From CAYLLT01 sp964591605 (GTDB lineage Bacteria > Planctomycetota > Phycisphaerae > UBA1845 > PWPN01), in NCBI GenBank assembly GCA_964591605.1, contig CAZQEN010000243.1:1-11887 (forward strand): a stretch of DNA of 11,887 bases. The letters are read 5' to 3'. The notes under the pieces were generated by a model. The model made no database searches and was not told the DNA's origin. It worked only from the letters and a program-made list of their open reading frames with translations. Below, one piece after another: positions 1-6,350 of this stretch. Position numbers and translations under genes: made by a program. Position 1 is the stretch's first letter. Each line of letters starts with the position of its first letter.

Positions 1-45
1 CACTGTTGCCAAGCCGGAACGCGGAATGATTGACACTCTCGAACA

Positions 46-96
46 GGGTGGCATGGGTCCCGGCGCGCCGGGATACTCGCTGCCCGTGTTTCCTGC
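46..96. repeat. Palindromic GC-rich repeat remnant
   Basis: The 12-mer GGGTGGCATGGG (46-57) is followed directly by the perfect 16-bp palindrome TCCCGGCGCGCCGGGA (58-73) and then by a hairpin of GCCCGTG with CACGGGC. The same 12-mer lies in both terminal arms of the MITE-like element at 6591-6742, so this may be a degenerate relative or a fragment of the same repeat family. No target duplication is visible here. Confidence 0.45.
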
Positions 97-104
97 GCAC
101 GGGC

Positions 105-343
105 AATGAGGACATTGTCGATGCCACGTCGTGTGAATCTTTCTGCGTAGACCCCAGCGTCGCATTGTTGACGGCCCAAGAGATCATCGTGAAAGTTGAG
201 GATTGCGCCGCCTTGCCACTCGATGATCATAGCGAGCAGGTTGTCTAAGCCGGGCGGGAGGTCGCTGACATGCGTGGCGTGGGCGGTCACGGGGACGGGT
301 TGCCCATCGATCCCAGACCGATGACAACAAAGGTGTCCGACAT
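105..343 (-). pseudogene. Decayed 5' part of a Gfo/Idh/MocA-type oxidoreductase
   Basis: On the minus strand an ATG at 341-343 follows a good ribosome binding site (GAGGAG, 5 nt spacing) and encodes MSDTFVVIGLGSMG, a Rossmann start with a GxGxxG-like motif usual in Gfo/Idh/MocA oxidoreductases. This frame stops after 18 codons, at 287-289. A second minus-strand frame takes over from about position 300 and runs open to the window edge. It includes THVSDLPPGLDNLLAMIIEW, then GGAILNFHDD, which resembles a middle or C-terminal part of such a protein. The simplest reading is an internal deletion plus frameshift joining the extreme N-terminus to a downstream segment. Homology becomes unclear below about position 200 and repeat DNA begins near position 75. 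It lies 28 nt after the SDR stop, so it was probably the third gene of that operon. The family assignment is moderate; the broken frame is directly visible. Confidence 0.5.
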
Positions 344-371
344 GTGTGCTCCTCGGTTGCTGTAGAAAAGG

Positions 372-1178
372 CTATTGCCAGATCGAGAATCCACCGTCGA
401 TCACGAGGTTGTGCCCCGTGACATAATCCGAGGCGTCCGACGCCAGAAACAGGATGGCGCCCTTGAGGTCGATACCGTCGCGGCCCATGCGCTGGAGCGG
501 CGTGCGGTCGCTGTAGTCCTTCACGAAACCGTCGGGCAGGTTGCGATTGAATCCGCCCGGTGAAATCGCGTTGACATGGACGCCCAGGGGCGACAGAAAG
601 CCGGCGAGGTCCCGCGTCATGCCGATGACGCCGGCTTTGGCGGCCGCGTAATCGATCGGCTGTCCGGCCATCGCGTTCCGCTCGTACATGCGGCGGTCAC
701 GCCCGACGAGCCCGGCGATCGAAGCGATATTGATGATCTTCCCTCGTCCCCGGGCGGCCATGGCCTTGCCGATCTCGCGGCAGCAGTAGAGCGCGCCGGT
801 CAGGTTCACCTCGATCATGCGGGCGATGTCTTCCGGGTTGCGCTCGAACAGGCGGGCAGCGCCCTTGTTTGAGCCGCCGCCCGCGTTGTTGACGAGAATG
901 TCGATGTGGCCGCGCCAGGCCACGGCGGCCTGGGCCATGCTCGCGACCTGGGCCGCGTCAGACTGGTCGAGCGCCAGCGGGAGCACTTCACGGCCATACG
1001 TTGCGTGAAGATCGGCCGCCGCCTTTTTCGCCCGCTGCAGGTCGCGCGAGGTGATGACCAGATGACATCCGGCGCCCGCCAGCACCTCGGCGGCGTCGCG
1101 GCCCAGATTCACCGCGCCGCCGGTTACCAGCGCCACGCGGTCCGTCAGATCGAACAGCTTTTCAATGTCAGGATGCAT
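372..1178 (-). CDS. SDR-family NAD(P)-dependent oxidoreductase
   Basis: A classical short-chain dehydrogenase/reductase of 268 residues, the usual length for the family. Visible motifs in order are the cofactor-binding TGGAVNLG (19-26), NNAG (97-100), the VNLTG asparagine (N125), the catalytic serine in NIASIAG (S153) and YAAAK (Y177, K181), then a C-terminal GGF typical of sugar or gluconate-type SDRs. The full Asn-Ser-Tyr-Lys set is present, so it should be active as a cytosolic oxidoreductase; the substrate cannot be read from sequence. ATG 1178 is chosen because GAGGG lies 5 nt upstream; a GTG at 1199 is an in-frame alternative. It sits 48 nt downstream of the epimerase-family gene on the same strand and 28 nt before the decayed Gfo/Idh start, so a sugar or polyol oxidation role is likely. 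Confidence 0.9.
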   Translation of the reverse strand: MHPDIEKLFDLTDRVALVTGGAVNLGRDAAEVLAGAGCHLVITSRDLQRAKKAAADLHATYGREVLPLALDQSDAAQVASMAQAAVAWRGHIDILVNNAGGGSNKGAARLFERNPEDIARMIEVNLTGALYCCREIGKAMAARGRGKIINIASIAGLVGRDRRMYERNAMAGQPIDYAAAKAGVIGMTRDLAGFLSPLGVHVNAISPGGFNRNLPDGFVKDYSDRTPLQRMGRDGIDLKGAILFLASDASDYVTGHNLVIDGGFSIWQ

Positions 1179-1226
1179 CAGTTCCCTCGGGATGAGCACG
1201 GCGCCCTGCGCGGGTGACCGGCTCGT

Positions 1227-2471
1227 TCACAGCTTCACCGGGCCGTTCTTCATCTCCTCGAGCAGCTTCCACCCGTAGAGCTGCATGCGCGGGAGGTGAA
1301 ACGGGCCCTTCCACATGTTGCCCTTGACCGTGCTGCAGACCGATCCGTCGCGACGCAGGTAGCCGAACCACTCGCCGTTCTTGCGATCGGGGAAGCGGGC
1401 AAACGACCATTCGTGCAGCCGCTCATACCATGCGGCCCATTTCGCATCCCCGGTCAGGTGCAGCGCCAGCAGGCACGCGTAAAGCGCTTCGTTGTGCGGC
1501 CACCAGAGCTTGAGCTCGTGCTCGTACGGCTCGGCCTGCTTCCCGTCACAATCGACGAAGTAGAGAATCCCGCCATATTGGCTGTCCCAGCCGATTTCGA
1601 GCGACCACTCGAGGATCTGAGCCGCGCGGTCGATGAGGTCGCGATCTCTTCGGTGCCGGCCTACCTCCATGATGAACCAGCTCGTCTCGATGGCATGGCC
1701 GGGGTTAACCATGCGCCCTTCGGGGTTGTCCAGAATGCTGCCGTCGGCGAGCACGGTTTCGAGCAGGCACTTCTTTTCCGGCTTGAGAAAGTCGCGGAAG
1801 ACCTCGGTATAGGATCGTTCGATCGTGTCGTCATACAGTTCGCGTGATTTGGGGTCCGGGTCCGCCTGCCGGATGACCTGCGACGTGGCGAGCAGGATCA
1901 TCGGCATGGCGTGCCCTTTCAGCACGCGCGTCTGCGGGAGCACCTTGGGCGGCAACAGGCCGGGCGTGCGATCATACATGAGGATGAGCCGGTACAGCTT
2001 GCGGGCGCGGTCGAGCATCTCTTCTGACTGGGCGGCCCGGGCGTATTCGGCGAGGGCGATCGTGCCGAATGTCTCGCTGAAGAGATAGCGCCGCTTGCGC
2101 AGGGGCCGCCCGTCGCGCGTGAGGCTGAAGAACATCCGGCCGTCGCTGTCGAACGCATGCTTGAGCATGAAGTCGACGCCGTGCCGGCCGACCTCGAGCC
2201 AGTCGGGGCGTTTCTCGACCGCGTTGTAGAGCCGGCTCCACATCCAGGTGACGCGGCCCAGCACCCACACGGGTTTGTCGGTGCTGAGCAGCGTCCCGTC
2301 GGCGTCGCGGTAGGTCAGGAACCCGCCGCACTCCCGGTCCAGAAAGCGGCTCTGCCACCAGGGGATGGTGTCCTTGAGCAGGCCGTCGCGGTAGAGGTCG
2401 CACAGCTCGGCGATTCGCACGGGCGACATGCCAGCCGAACCCGGTCTGGCCGCACCAGCAGAAGTCGACAT
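1227..2471 (-). CDS. N-acylglucosamine 2-epimerase (AGE) family protein
   Basis: A 414-residue member of the AGE/renin-binding-protein family, an (alpha/alpha)6-barrel group that interconverts sugars at C2 (GlcNAc/ManNAc, or glucose/mannose-type relatives). Recognisable segments are GGFLTYRDADG (49-59), NPGHAIETSWFIMEVG (256-271), KLWWPHNEALYACLLA (321-336) and KGPFHLPRMQLYGWKLLE (388-405). The two family histidines thought to act in proton transfer are present as H259 (NPGHAIE) and H392 (PFHLPR). Length fits a complete enzyme. The ATG at 2471 has an upstream GAAAGG at about 11 nt; M15 (2429) is a weaker alternative without a clear ribosome binding site. It is the first gene of a minus-strand operon with the SDR gene. 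The exact sugar cannot be assigned, and whether it is a true GlcNAc epimerase is open. Confidence 0.88.
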   Translation of the reverse strand: MSTSAGAARPGSAGMSPVRIAELCDLYRDGLLKDTIPWWQSRFLDRECGGFLTYRDADGTLLSTDKPVWVLGRVTWMWSRLYNAVEKRPDWLEVGRHGVDFMLKHAFDSDGRMFFSLTRDGRPLRKRRYLFSETFGTIALAEYARAAQSEEMLDRARKLYRLILMYDRTPGLLPPKVLPQTRVLKGHAMPMILLATSQVIRQADPDPKSRELYDDTIERSYTEVFRDFLKPEKKCLLETVLADGSILDNPEGRMVNPGHAIETSWFIMEVGRHRRDRDLIDRAAQILEWSLEIGWDSQYGGILYFVDCDGKQAEPYEHELKLWWPHNEALYACLLALHLTGDAKWAAWYERLHEWSFARFPDRKNGEWFGYLRRDGSVCSTVKGNMWKGPFHLPRMQLYGWKLLEEMKNGPVKL

Positions 2472-2517
2472 GGCATGACCAACCTTTCAGGCAGCGCCGA
2501 GCGCCGCATTCTCGGGC

Positions 2518-2621
2518 AGCGGCCGTCCCCTGGGTGGCCGGCAGGCGGCAAAGCTGCCTTACGCGACGGCTCAGAATCGGCTCGCGTTGAGCGAAACCGG
2601 CCGCCACGGGAAGCGGCCGCT
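2518..2621. repeat. Nested palindromic element
   Basis: The outer arms are AGCGGCCGTCCCCTGGGTGG... (2518-2541) and its imperfect inverse at 2597-2621. Inside is a smaller inverted repeat, ACGCGA (2561-2566) with TCGCGT (2582-2587), and a GGCGGC/GCTGCC pair near 2543-2558. The right arm contains CCGGCCGCCACGGG, found identically at 9412-9425 in the gap between the dipeptidase and aldehyde dehydrogenase genes. This suggests a dispersed REP- or MITE-like family. I see no clean target duplication. Confidence 0.5.
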
Positions 2622-2732
2622 ACGAACCCGCGCCTGGGGCGGACATGCGGGCGCCGCGGTCGCCAGGTGCGGGCAGCAGCAGATGACGATGGCAACAGCG
2701 ATTGCGGCGGCGGCGGCGTGTCTGCCGGGCAT
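2571..2732 (-). CDS. Possible short secreted peptide or truncated secreted-protein start
   Basis: A 53-codon minus-strand ORF starts at ATG 2732, preceded by GGAGG with 6 nt spacing, an excellent ribosome binding site. The N-terminus reads like a Sec signal peptide: MPGRH, then a hydrophobic AAAAAIAVAIVICCC core, then a small-residue region ending LATAAPA with a plausible signal peptidase site near residue 28. From about residue 38 the frame runs into the palindromic element at 2518-2621, so the C-terminus is probably not ancestral. Either it is a genuine small exported peptide, or it is the surviving 5' end of a secreted-protein gene cut by the repeat. No family is recognised. The strong start signal supports translation; function is unknown. 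Confidence 0.35.
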   Translation of the reverse strand: MPGRHAAAAAIAVAIVICCCPHLATAAPACPPQARVRSGRFPWRPVSLNASRF

Positions 2733-2821
2733 GTCTTGCCTCCGGAGGAGTCCCGAGCTCTGGCCGGGCACCTCGGATGAGCGAAGGAAAGGGATCCGCG
2801 TTGGGCACCCACTGGCTCAAT

Positions 2822-2850
2822 GCGATACCCACATTCTGGTCATTTGTCAA
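2822..2850 (-). promoter_or_regulatory. Candidate sigma70-type promoter, minus strand
   Basis: Read on the minus strand, TTGACA (2845-2850), a perfect -35 consensus, is followed after exactly 17 nt by TATCGC (2822-2827), a weak -10. It would drive the short ORF at 2732 and the epimerase/SDR operon starting at 2471. The poor -10 keeps confidence low. Confidence 0.3.
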
Positions 2851-3052
2851 TCCGCGGACAGTTTGTATTCCCTGCACGAAGAGGTTTACAAGGCCGCGGG
2901 AATTCATGTTTTCGTGATCCATTTTCTCAAGGGCTTTCTGATTGTGTTGTGTGATCGGATCAGATCGAGAGGTCGTCCCGCCCGCGTGCCGCGACAGGGC
3001 TTGCGGTTGAGATTATCATCCACGGGCAGATGCGGAACCGCGGAATAACCGG

Positions 3053-3094
3053 TATACTGCGGATCGATACGATCATTCACCTTATGGTAAAGGA
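3053..3094 (+). promoter_or_regulatory. Candidate -10 and ribosome binding site of the small basic protein gene
   Basis: TATACT (3053-3058) matches the -10 consensus at five of six positions, with no convincing -35. AAAGGA (3089-3094) lies 5 nt before ATG 3100 and fixes the start of the 65-residue protein. The ribosome binding site is solid; the promoter is tentative. Confidence 0.4.
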
Positions 3095-3099
3095 CGCAC

Positions 3100-3297
3100 A
3101 TGCCAAGAAAATCGAAAGGGTTCAAGAGCAGGCTCCGGGCCGCCGCCAAGTTATCCCAGCAGGGGAAACACGCTGAGGCCGGCGCCGCATGGCACTCGAT
3201 CAGCGTGGATCGCGAGAAGCTGAAGAAAGAGAAGGCCGACAAAAGAGCGGCAAAGAAAGCCGCGAGAGCGGCGAAGTCGGCCAAAGCCGGCGGGTAA
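3100..3297 (+). CDS. Small lysine/alanine-rich basic protein
   Basis: A 65-residue, strongly basic protein. The N-terminal part (MPRKSKGFKSRLRAAAKLSQ) carries many Arg/Lys, followed by a short helix-like segment with HAEAGAAWHSI (24-34). Residues 36-65 are almost entirely Lys, Ala, Arg and Glu (REKLKKEKADKRAAKKAARA...), predicted to form a single charged helix resembling the tails of bacterial histone H1-like or nucleic-acid-binding proteins. No cysteines, signal peptide or membrane segment are seen. The gene has a good ribosome binding site (AAAGGA, 5 nt spacing) and a Rho-independent terminator about 110 nt downstream, so it looks like a monocistronic, expressed gene. I do not recognise the family; RNA or DNA binding is inferred from composition only. 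Confidence 0.7.
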   Translation: MPRKSKGFKSRLRAAAKLSQQGKHAEAGAAWHSISVDREKLKKEKADKRAAKKAARAAKSAKAGG

Positions 3298-3403
3298 GGT
3301 TCGGGCGCTGCCTTGCTGAAGGTCAGCCGCTGCCGGGCGGGGTGGACATCCGGCGGGGCGGCAGCGGGCGCTGCTGAGCCTCCACGAGCGCGAGAATCGC
3401 ATG

Positions 3404-3425
3404 GGGCCACTTGGGTGGCCCTTTT
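3404..3425 (+). terminator. Rho-independent terminator
   Basis: A perfect 7-bp stem, GGGCCAC (3404-3410) with GTGGCCC (3415-3421), encloses a TTGG tetraloop and is followed directly by TTTT. Orientation fits termination of the plus-strand small basic protein transcript ending at 3297. On the minus strand there is no T tract, so it should not terminate the convergent PEP-CTERM gene efficiently. Confidence 0.75.
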
Positions 3426-3510
3426 CGTTCCCGCAGCTTCCGGCGGGGCCGCGAAAGAAGCGAAGTAGGCGAAAAAAGGGGCGCAGTCGGCTGGCCGGGG
3501 CGGCCACGGT

Positions 3511-4584
3511 TCACGCCGGCCGGGGTCGGCGGCGAAGGCCGGCGGCGCCGAGGGCCAGCAGGGTCAGGGTGGCGGGCTCGGGGACGAGGGCGATGCGGAA
3601 ACCCAGGCCGTCAAACTCATACGTTGACCCATTGCTGAGGCGGCCATAGTTCCGCCGCATCAGGCGGTCATCCGTGATCGAGAAACCTCCAAGAATCATG
3701 CGATACGACACCGGCACCGGTGTTTCGTTCCACTCTTGAACGTTGCCGCCCTGATCGAACGTGGCGTAGTAACTCGCTGAGAATAGATAGGATCCCACCT
3801 CTGTCGTGCCGCCGCCCTCGATTGCGAAGCCATTGTCATACGCGTTGTCGTCGTCATCGTCGTCCTGGTAGAAGTTGGCGGTCGATGCGGCGCTCGGAGC
3901 CAGCGTGCCCGGAGGCGGTGCGCTGTAAACCGGTCCATCCGTACGCATCGGATAAAGCCAGTAGCTCCCCCCTGCACGGGTCGGATCGTAGTACGCGGCT
4001 TTGAACCACTCATGCACATTCGGAATGACGTATCGGGCGCCGGGTTCTCGACTGACCGTCCACAGCGCCTCCTGCGTGACCGCCCCGTTGAGTCTGTACG
4101 AGCCGGTCTCGGTCGTACCCGGGCCCTGTAAACCCGTGGGCTGACCGTTGGTGAGCCAATTGGCGAAGCGTGCGGCGTCTCCCCAGCTCACAAAGTCAAC
4201 CGGCTCGTTGGGCGAATCGATCGCACTGTAGTGAAAGCTGCCGGTCGTTCCAGTCCGACCGATACGCGGAGTGATTCGGTACGGAGTTGATGGATCGCGG
4301 TACAGCCCGTACGTATCCGTGGCCGCGACCGCGTTGAGAAACTCCGTGTACTGTCCGATGGTGACCTCGAACTTTCCCATTCTGTACACGTAAGGCACGC
4401 CACCGAAGGTGCTGCCGTTTTCGTTGTTGCTGGGATTCCCGGGATCTCCCACCACGACCATTTCCAGACTTGTCTGCCCGGCCGGCAGGTTGAACACATC
4501 TGCCAGGCAGACCGGGCCGCTCAGGCCGGACGTGAGCGCGACGGTGATCAGGACGGGCACCACGAGTTGTCGATCGGTTAGCAT
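3511..4584 (-). CDS. PEP-CTERM surface protein with formylglycine-generating-enzyme-like (SUMF1) domain
   Basis: A 357-residue exported protein. Residues 1-29 form a Sec signal peptide (VVPVLITVALTSGLSGPVCLA). The body is an FGE-sulfatase/SUMF1-type C-type-lectin-like fold: EMVVVGDPGNP, FEVTIGQYTEFLNAV (72-86), VDFVSWGDAARFANWLTNG (129-147), YVIPNVHEWFKAAYYDP (185-201), GGNVQEWNE (279-287) and GLGFRIA (326-332). It ends in the PEP-CTERM signal: VPEP (334-337), a hydrophobic helix, then RRRPRP. Such signals are cleaved by an exosortase, which places the protein at the cell surface. No cysteine remains in the mature domain, so the copper/cysteine oxidase chemistry of true FGE is not possible; a binding or structural role is likelier. 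A run of six aspartates (241-246) may bind calcium. ATG 4584 is chosen because GGAGG lies 7 nt upstream; the longer TTG/ATG starts lack one. Confidence 0.88.
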   Translation of the reverse strand: MLTDRQLVVPVLITVALTSGLSGPVCLADVFNLPAGQTSLEMVVVGDPGNPSNNENGSTFGGVPYVYRMGKFEVTIGQYTEFLNAVAATDTYGLYRDPSTPYRITPRIGRTGTTGSFHYSAIDSPNEPVDFVSWGDAARFANWLTNGQPTGLQGPGTTETGSYRLNGAVTQEALWTVSREPGARYVIPNVHEWFKAAYYDPTRAGGSYWLYPMRTDGPVYSAPPPGTLAPSAASTANFYQDDDDDDNAYDNGFAIEGGGTTEVGSYLFSASYYATFDQGGNVQEWNETPVPVSYRMILGGFSITDDRLMRRNYGRLSNGSTYEFDGLGFRIALVPEPATLTLLALGAAGLRRRPRPA

Positions 4585-4630
4585 GTTCTCGCCTCCGTTG
4601 CTCATCAAGGTGCAGATTCTTCAGGCAACA

Positions 4631-4672
4631 AAAAAAACGCGGTGAGAAACCGGTCAGGGCTCTCTCCCGCGT
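4631..4672 (-). terminator. Strong minus-strand terminator just upstream of the PEP-CTERM gene
   Basis: Read on the minus strand, CGCGGGAGAGA (from 4662-4672) pairs with TTTCTCACCGCG (from 4639-4650), an 11-bp stem with one bulged base and an 11-nt loop, followed by eight consecutive T (4638-4631). It ends 46 nt before the PEP-CTERM start codon, in the same orientation. It is either the end of an upstream minus-strand unit (the decayed ORF at about 4690-5068) or a leader attenuator for the PEP-CTERM gene. Confidence 0.7.
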
Positions 4673-4689
4673 TTGGGAGCACTCTACCA

Positions 4690-5068
4690 CGGCATGGAGG
4701 CCGACTCAAGGCGGCGGCGTGATGGCGGCTACCACCTATGTCCACTGCGTCTCCCGGCGCTTTCTCGGGCCGGGCGATGATCGTCGCCTCCTGAACCACG
4801 CAGGCCGCCTTCGGCGGTGCTTCAGCCCCGTTGACCTTCACCGACGCGATGAGATGGAGCCCGGCATTGAGTTCCGCGGGCTTACCCGTATCCGGGTTGT
4901 GCCAGGCCAACCCGATCGCCTTTTGTTGGGGGTACGGGTGCGTGGTGTTACGGTGAAAGGCCCGTAAGCCGGCTGCGGCCGGACGGCGGTGTCGGCGAGG
5001 GCGGCGGCCTCCTCGGGCGTGTCGAGCGGGCAGGGCAGGGGGTCGGGATGCGGCCAGTCGGAGCCCAC
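4690..5068 (-). pseudogene. Frameshifted ORF remnant of unknown family
   Basis: Two adjacent minus-strand frames both show protein-like, G/C-ending codons. The first, from an ATG at 5068, reads MGSDWPHPDPLPCPLDTPEE and on through AAALADTAVRPQPAYGPFT to about 4950. The second continues from about 4945 in another frame as HPYPQQKAIGLAWHNPDTG, then KPAELNAGLHLIASVKVNG and EATIIARPEKAPGD, to about 4700. A single +/-1 shift near 4945 would join them. The strong terminator at 4631-4672 lies just downstream in the same orientation, as expected for a former gene. I do not recognise a family. The stretch also serves as the upstream region of the plus-strand reductase gene, and coding character here may be partly a GC-composition effect. 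Confidence 0.3.
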
Positions 5069-5117
5069 TGCGGGCGGGTGTGGTAAGATCGTGGAGCCAT
5101 TTCACTGGAGGTGCACC

Positions 5118-6350
5118 ATGTCAGAGCAGATGAGTCGACGTACGTTCATCGGGAAGGCGGCTGCGGCGGGGACGGCGCTGGGGGGCCTGACGTTGCGGGC
5201 CGATGAGCACCCGGCGGCCTCTCAGCCGGCGCTCGAATGGCGGAACCGACAGCCGACCATGGGCTATGCACGCCTGGGCCGGACCCACTTCATGACCAGC
5301 CGCTGTGTCTTTGGCGCCGGCCAGGTCACCAACCCGGACGATCTGCGGCTGCTGGAAGTCGCCATCGAGCGGGGGATGAACTACATCGACACCGGCCGGT
5401 TCTACCGCAACAGCGAAGCCACCATCGCCCAGCTCTGCCGCAAACACCGCGACAAGTTCTGGATCGTCAGCAAGGCGGCGCACATCGGATGGCCGGATAT
5501 GACCATCCAGAAGGGCGAGGACGCCAAGGCGGCCAGGCTCTACACCGAGCAGCTCGATGCGTCGCTCGCGGCGCTGAAGGTGGATGTGATCGACTGCTAC
5601 ATGGTGCAGGGCGTCGAGCACGACTGGATCGTCACCATGGACAGCCTGTACGCAGCCTTCGAGAAGGCCTGTAAGGCCGGGAAAGTCCGCTACCTGGGCC
5701 TGTCCACCCACACGAACGTGGCGCAGATCTGCGAGCTGGCCGCCAGGACCGGCCGCTATGACGTGGTGATGCTTGCGGTGCACCCAGGCAGCCTGGGGGA
5801 CCTGCGGCCGGCCATCAAGGCCATGCGCGACGCCGGCATCGGCGTGGTCAGCATGAAGACCTCGGCGCCGATCAGGCGCGATCCCAGGGCCTTCGACGGG
5901 CAGTACGACCAGATGTTTGCCGGCCAGCAGCTCTCGCCGTACCAGCGCGCGTATGCCTACATGCTGGCCCGCGGAGGCATCGACGCGTTCATTGCCCACA
6001 TGCCCAACCGCAGGATCCTCGACGAAAACCTGGCCGTCCCCGCGCTCAAGCTCGGACAAGCCGAGCTGGATCGGCTCGAGCGCCGGGCCAGGGCCGAGGC
6101 CCGCGGGGCCTGCCGGCACTGCTCAGCGTGCAGCCGCGCCTGCCCGGAGGGCGTCAACGTGGCCGACATGCTGCGCTACCACGCCTATGCGAGCCACTAT
6201 GGCGAGCCGGAGGTGGCCAGGGCGCTCTATCGATTGGCCGGCGAGGACCGGGCCTGGCGGTGCACGAGCTGCGGGGCCTGCCAGGCGTCCTGCCCCGAGA
6301 CCATCGATCTGGCCGCGGTGATCGCCGGCGTGCGCAGCCAACTCGCATGA
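5118..6350 (+). CDS. Tat-exported aldo/keto reductase with two C-terminal [4Fe-4S] motifs
   Basis: A 410-residue protein of the planctomycete-type aldo/keto reductase group. The N-terminus carries a twin-arginine signal (SRRTFIGKAAAAGTALGGL, 6-24), so it is probably exported folded. The AKR barrel follows: YARLGRTHFMTS (50-61), D91-TGRF-Y96 (catalytic Asp and Tyr), K119 in VSKAAH, and GLSTHTN (194-200). The position that normally holds the catalytic His (DLYLIH in typical AKRs) reads DCYMVQ, giving Q164. Two ferredoxin-type motifs close the protein: C332-x2-C-x2-C-x3-CP and C382-x2-C-x2-C-x3-CP. ATG 5118 is supported by GGAGGT 5 nt upstream; the longer in-frame extension back to 4989 is not. 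Electron transfer between the clusters and a bound nicotinamide or partner protein is plausible; the substrate is unknown. It stands alone, with no same-strand partner nearby. Confidence 0.92.
   Translation: MSEQMSRRTFIGKAAAAGTALGGLTLRADEHPAASQPALEWRNRQPTMGYARLGRTHFMTSRCVFGAGQVTNPDDLRLLEVAIERGMNYIDTGRFYRNSEATIAQLCRKHRDKFWIVSKAAHIGWPDMTIQKGEDAKAARLYTEQLDASLAALKVDVIDCYMVQGVEHDWIVTMDSLYAAFEKACKAGKVRYLGLSTHTNVAQICELAARTGRYDVVMLAVHPGSLGDLRPAIKAMRDAGIGVVSMKTSAPIRRDPRAFDGQYDQMFAGQQLSPYQRAYAYMLARGGIDAFIAHMPNRRILDENLAVPALKLGQAELDRLERRARAEARGACRHCSACSRACPEGVNVADMLRYHAYASHYGEPEVARALYRLAGEDRAWRCTSCGACQASCPETIDLAAVIAGVRSQLA

Larger units (their letters stand above)
2472..3099. other. Long intergenic region between divergent genes
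   Basis: This 628-nt gap separates the minus-strand epimerase gene from the plus-strand small basic protein. It contains a nested palindromic element (2518-2621), a possible short secreted ORF on the minus strand (2571-2732), a sigma70-like promoter candidate facing the epimerase gene (2822-2850) and the upstream region of the basic protein gene. The stretch at about 2820-2950 is clearly more AT-rich than its surroundings. Longer ORFs here look like composition artefacts. Confidence 0.6.

Noticed and set aside
1972..2607. 211-codon minus-strand ORF overlapping the epimerase gene start
   Set aside because: Out-of-frame Arg/Ala-rich translation of the AGE-family gene and the palindromic repeat.
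4989..5117. 43-residue N-terminal extension of the aldo/keto reductase
   Set aside because: The twin-arginine signal requires the start at 5118, which has GGAGGT at ideal spacing.
5121..6119. 332-codon minus-strand ORF opposite the aldo/keto reductase
   Set aside because: It is fully antisense to a gene with complete motifs; its composition is typical of a GC-rich shadow frame and no domain is seen.
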